Origin: Ascoidea tarda (nom. inval.)
Taxonomy: Eukaryota; Ascomycota; Saccharomycetes; Ascoideales; Ascoideaceae
Direction: 5' to 3'
Length of the DNA stretch: 64,000 nucleotides
Assembly: GCA_030560485.1 (NCBI GenBank)
Contig: JAKTTS010000005.1
Coordinates: 1-64,000 of the forward strand
The notes below the pieces were generated by a model. The model worked only from the letters and a program-made list of their open reading frames with translations. It had not been told where the DNA came from and did not search any database. Position 1 is the first letter of the stretch; the number at the start of each line of letters is the position of its first letter. Position numbers and translations under genes: made by a program. Positions 60,934 to 64,000 of this stretch are shown piece after piece.

Positions 60934-61113
60934 GTTTAGTTTTTATGGAATTGTATTAATATATTTCAAATAACAGGTTTATAATGTAAAGAAGTTCGTT
61001 TATTTAATTATTCATCAATATAGAAAAACAAAAATAAACTTTTTGTGATTATTTTTCCGAGTAAATGAAAAAGAAAATCAAAACCTAATGATCATAAAGT
61101 ACAAATTAATGAT

Positions 61114-63144
61114 TTATCTATTGAATCTATTCAAAACTTCTGAATTTTTCAATAAAAACATAGCAACAACCTGACTAGCTTTTTTCTTATTTGCACCAAT
61201 ACTTTTAGCTATAGGGATGTTGTTCAAGACAAAAGTGGATTGGATAAAATTGGCACCAATTTTATTTATTTCGTATCTTGGAGGTATGCTGACCTTTTTG
61301 GTATTCATGATAATTGTGTATAATTTTTCTCTTGCTGAGTAGTCAATAAAAGTTTCACTGATAGGTAGTACATTATAAACATCAAATTCATTGTCATTTA
61401 TCACTTCTTTAGTAATGTAAGATTTCAAGGTAAATGTAACCTCTACATTATCAGAATCGAAGCCATCAATGTTGGAAACATGGTTGCAATCATTATTTGA
61501 TTCTGATACATTACTGCCACATGGGTTATATCTTTGACAAAATATACGTTCTTGTTCTCTCAACGCAATCATTGCTGCTCTAATTCCAGCTTCTTTGGTG
61601 TTTTTGCCAATACCAATACCTAAAATCTGATCATTTAGTTTGCAGGAAACTTTGAACTGTTTGTCAAAAATATTACCATATTCTAAAATATCATACTTGG
61701 GTGAACTGTGTGGAGTGCCAATTAACCCATATAATCTAGCTTTGGCAGTTTTATCCCGTAGACCTTTCACATTAATCTCATCATTATCGAAAGTGTGAAT
61801 CCCTTTAAAATTTCCTGCATATTTCTCTTCATCGCTGATTTCAGTATTAGTATTAATATTATTTGAACTTTCTGCATGGCTTGGAGAAGTTAGAAAATTA
61901 TTTTTTTGTTCATTTCCTTCAACTGTGCCTTTATTCTTCAAAACATGATCATTTTCGCCATTCTTAGCCTTTGTATAGTCTTCAATTTCTTTGGTAATTA
62001 ATATGTTTAACCAATTCTTAACTTCTTTAGTTTTAGAAAAATTATTTTGGTCTTCTTGAATTAGCAAACCTCCAATATAACATAAAAACTCATCTTTGGT
62101 AGAAAAATTATAAAATTTACCCCATGTGTTTAAACACAGTTGGAAATTTATTTTTGCACTCATATTTAATATCTCTTCGAATTTTATATGAGGAATTTTT
62201 TTAATAATTGAAATTGTCAAGGTGTTAAAATAATTTAATCCAATTGCCAAAGTATTTTCTCTCCATTCTCTGTCCTTCTGATTGTCGTCATCGGGCATAG
62301 AATAGATTAATTTATAAATTCTGTTATCTTCAAGTTTGGGGATAACTGGGGGAAAGATATCAATAAATTTCTTTTTTTTATCATTTTTATCATTTTTGTC
62401 ATTTGTGCTATCATTGTTTTTAATATTGATTTGATTGTCATTACCTTTGTTTTTGCTTTCGTTTTCAAAAACAAATAATTCTTCCTTTGGATTAAATTGA
62501 CTTTTGATGGCACTTTTATCTTCTTGATCAGGTATGTCTATAACAGATTCATCATCTGAATCCGAGATTATTATTTCTTCTTCACCTAAGGATTTGAGTG
62601 TTTCGAGATTAGTAATTTCATCGAATAAACTCAACTTACCAAGTGAATAATAATTTTTTAATTTTACGCCCATCAAGAATTCTTTACGATTTGAACATAA
62701 ATAATCTAAAGGTTTACTATCATGTCGAACTTTTTCGATTTCATTTTCATTTGGGAAATCATTGATGATTGATTTTAAATTTAAAATCAAACTTTGCATG
62801 GTTTTTGAATGTTTTAATATGTCGACTTTTGTAATTCTTTTATCTTTTGTTGAATTTGAAGCAGTATTTCTTATCAACTTTGAGAACTTGATATCGTGGT
62901 TGTTAGCTTCAGAGTTACCATTGTCATTGTTATTGTCATTTTCAGCTGTATATGTGTTTCTTCTAGTGTGATTTCTGGTTAGATCTTTAGTGCAATTCTC
63001 TTTTTGTTGAATTTGTTCAGCATTAAGTTTAGCCTTTTTATTGGTTAAATTTGAGGTGATAGATGAATCCTTTGCAGGTTTTTCCTCTTCAATATCATTA
63101 TCGCTGTCCAATTTTCTCTTAGTAGTGGGTGATTTTTTAACCAT
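61114..63144 (-). CDS. Dicer/Rnt1-like protein with degenerate RNase III active site (paralogue 2)
   Basis: 676 residues from ATG 63144. A basic N-terminus (MVKKSPTTKRKLDSD) looks like an NLS. The N-terminal domain (about 115-185; RKEFLMGVKLKNYYSLGKLS) aligns with the first paralogue and Rnt1. The RNase III region spans about 265-385: ENTLAIGLNYF replaces NERLEFLGDS (A300 for Glu, N304 for Asp), and TKDEFLCYIGGL replaces ADVFEAYIGG (D351 kept, L354 for Glu). The dsRBDs lie at about 460-530 (AKARLYGLIG...GIGIGKNTKEAGIRAA) and 600-668 (SAREKLYTII...GANKKKASQVVAMFLL). Same domain order as the protein at 34950, but strongly diverged. Cleavage activity is unlikely; dsRNA binding looks plausible. 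It converges on VPS53 with 180 bp between stops. Confidence 0.85.
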   Translation of the reverse strand: MVKKSPTTKRKLDSDNDIEEEKPAKDSSITSNLTNKKAKLNAEQIQQKENCTKDLTRNHTRRNTYTAENDNNNDNGNSEANNHDIKFSKLIRNTASNSTKDKRITKVDILKHSKTMQSLILNLKSIINDFPNENEIEKVRHDSKPLDYLCSNRKEFLMGVKLKNYYSLGKLSLFDEITNLETLKSLGEEEIIISDSDDESVIDIPDQEDKSAIKSQFNPKEELFVFENESKNKGNDNQINIKNNDSTNDKNDKNDKKKKFIDIFPPVIPKLEDNRIYKLIYSMPDDDNQKDREWRENTLAIGLNYFNTLTISIIKKIPHIKFEEILNMSAKINFQLCLNTWGKFYNFSTKDEFLCYIGGLLIQEDQNNFSKTKEVKNWLNILITKEIEDYTKAKNGENDHVLKNKGTVEGNEQKNNFLTSPSHAESSNNINTNTEISDEEKYAGNFKGIHTFDNDEINVKGLRDKTAKARLYGLIGTPHSSPKYDILEYGNIFDKQFKVSCKLNDQILGIGIGKNTKEAGIRAAMIALREQERIFCQRYNPCGSNVSESNNDCNHVSNIDGFDSDNVEVTFTLKSYITKEVINDNEFDVYNVLPISETFIDYSAREKLYTIIMNTKKVSIPPRYEINKIGANFIQSTFVLNNIPIAKSIGANKKKASQVVAMFLLKNSEVLNRFNR

Positions 63145-63589
63145 TTTATAATTGAATAAAAGAAATATATGGCTAGAGAAAATAGAGAAAAAGAATTAAG
63201 TATAAGATATAAGAGGTGATGGATTGGAACGTTTTTTTTGTCGAGAGATTAAACTCAAACAGAAGGTGAAGTTAAAGGACTCTTTTTTTGCCTCGAGGAA
63301 AAATTGCTGCAAAAGAGGGATTAGAATTTATTTAGTGTATTTTGTAAACCAAAATGGAGATGCTAAAGATAAGGGAATGAGTGGTAAATAACTTAAAGAA
63401 CTGAGACAAAACAAGACAAAACATATAGGAAAAAGACTGAGCAAAATGTTAAAATAAAATATAAGCTAGCTAAGCTCAAAAAAGGATTAAAATGTTGTAT
63501 AAATAACTATAAATAACTATGAATAATTCCAAAACAGGAAATAGAATAATGTGTAAACAGAAATGTATTGATAAAATTCAAATAAAAAT
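63145..63589. other. Intergenic: promoter of the second Dicer-like gene
   Basis: A-rich on the plus strand (pyrimidine-rich leader for the minus gene). It contains tataagatataag at about 63200 and gacaaaacaagacaaaac at 63404-63421. No gene is supported. The RNA1 3' end lies at its right side. Confidence 0.6.
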
Positions 63590-64000
63590 TTAAACAGAGA
63601 GTTTCTCGAATTTTTCTGAAAGTGCTTCAGCTTCATAATCTTGAAGTAGTTTTTTTTCCAATTTCTCAGGATCAAAGTTTTTAATTTCTTTGATTTCAGC
63701 ATTTTGTTCTTCTTTCTCTTCTTCCTCTTCCTCTTCGTCGTCTTCGTCGTCTTCGTCATCGCTTTCTGGTTCTTCCAAGTCGTCCAACTCGTCTAAAGCA
63801 CCACCTCTTTCTTCTAAGATTTTAGAAATTTCCAAGATTTCTGAGGGCAATTCTTCAGATTCTAAAACATTTCCATTAATTTCCAAGATTCTTAAGTTTT
63901 CATTGAATTTAATGTATTTATTTAAAGAAGGTAAAGAAAGATAATTCAATTCATTATATTGTAGTTTTAAAGAGTTTAGAGTGGTGATTTTAGTTGATAA
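63590..64000 (-). CDS. RNA1: Ran GTPase-activating protein Rna1, C-terminal part (partial)
   Basis: RanGAP drives GTP hydrolysis on Ran/Gsp1 in the cytoplasm and so powers nuclear transport. The minus-strand frame is open to the right edge of the window (…TTLNSLKLQYNELNYLSLPS), so the 5' part is missing. It holds the last leucine-rich repeat (LRILEINGN), the GGALDELDDLEEPESDDEDD motif characteristic of Rna1 after its repeats, a pure Asp/Glu tract and a short C-terminal helix (LLQDYEAEALSEKFEKL). At least 137 residues are visible of an expected 400 or so. Confidence 0.9.
   Translation of the reverse strand, partial: LSTKITTLNSLKLQYNELNYLSLPSLNKYIKFNENLRILEINGNVLESEELPSEILEISKILEERGGALDELDDLEEPESDDEDDEDDEEEEEEEKEEQNAEIKEIKNFDPEKLEKKLLQDYEAEALSEKFEKLSV

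Overview
The window is nuclear DNA of an ascomycete yeast, most likely subphylum Saccharomycotina. Evidence: small, mostly intronless genes; the few introns open with GTATGT or GTAAGT; there are yeast-type genes for GARP, Rgp1, Msc2, Gda1, Clb cyclins and Cdh1; and a Tbf1-type site lies upstream of a ribosomal protein gene. The genome is AT-rich, coding regions carry long Asn (and Asp, Ser, His) tracts, and promoters hold GC-richer islands and CTGCTTCTG-like simple repeats. I cannot name the species. I saw no transposon, virus-like element, tRNA, rRNA or CRISPR.

Layout. 1-17 kb: a partial Ser-rich protein (-, runs off the left edge), a 1106-residue polytopic membrane protein (+), RPL25/uL23 with a long intron (-), CDH1 (-), NTE1 (-) and an MCH1-type transporter (-). 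17-28 kb: mitochondrial thioredoxin (+), an unrecognised coiled-coil protein (-), an RBM42-like RRM protein (-), BXI1 (+), AIM6 (+), an orphan ORF (-), pyruvate decarboxylase (+) and an RRM protein whose first exon I could not find (+). 28-43 kb: an unlisted RNase P RNA gene (+) directly before ELP2 (+), then RGP1 (+), a DAGK/LCB-kinase-like protein (-), a degenerate RNase III/Dicer-like protein (+), GDA1 (+), MSC2 (+) and a DUF2470 membrane protein (-). 43-64 kb: two tandem Clb cyclins (+), a 2.4-kb gene-poor gap with a 39-bp-period array and exon-like islands, PMC1 (-), an MRX15/TMEM223-like protein (+), VPS53 (+), a second degenerate Dicer-like protein (-) and the end of RNA1 (-, runs off the right edge).

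Themes. Many genes belong to the secretory and membrane system: GDA1 (Golgi), RGP1 and VPS53 (retrograde traffic to the Golgi), MSC2 (ER zinc), NTE1 (ER lipid), PMC1 (vacuolar calcium), BXI1. CDH1 and the two B-type cyclins are opposing cell-cycle partners, since APC-Cdh1 destroys Clb cyclins through D-boxes that both cyclins carry. The most striking observation is a pair of paralogous proteins, about 24 kb apart, with the architecture of budding-yeast Dicer (N-terminal domain, RNase III domain, two dsRNA-binding domains). In both the acidic catalytic residues are largely replaced, which suggests dsRNA-binding scaffolds rather than nucleases. The RNase P RNA was identified from its P1 pairing, nested hairpins, CR-I-like core and Pol III terminator.
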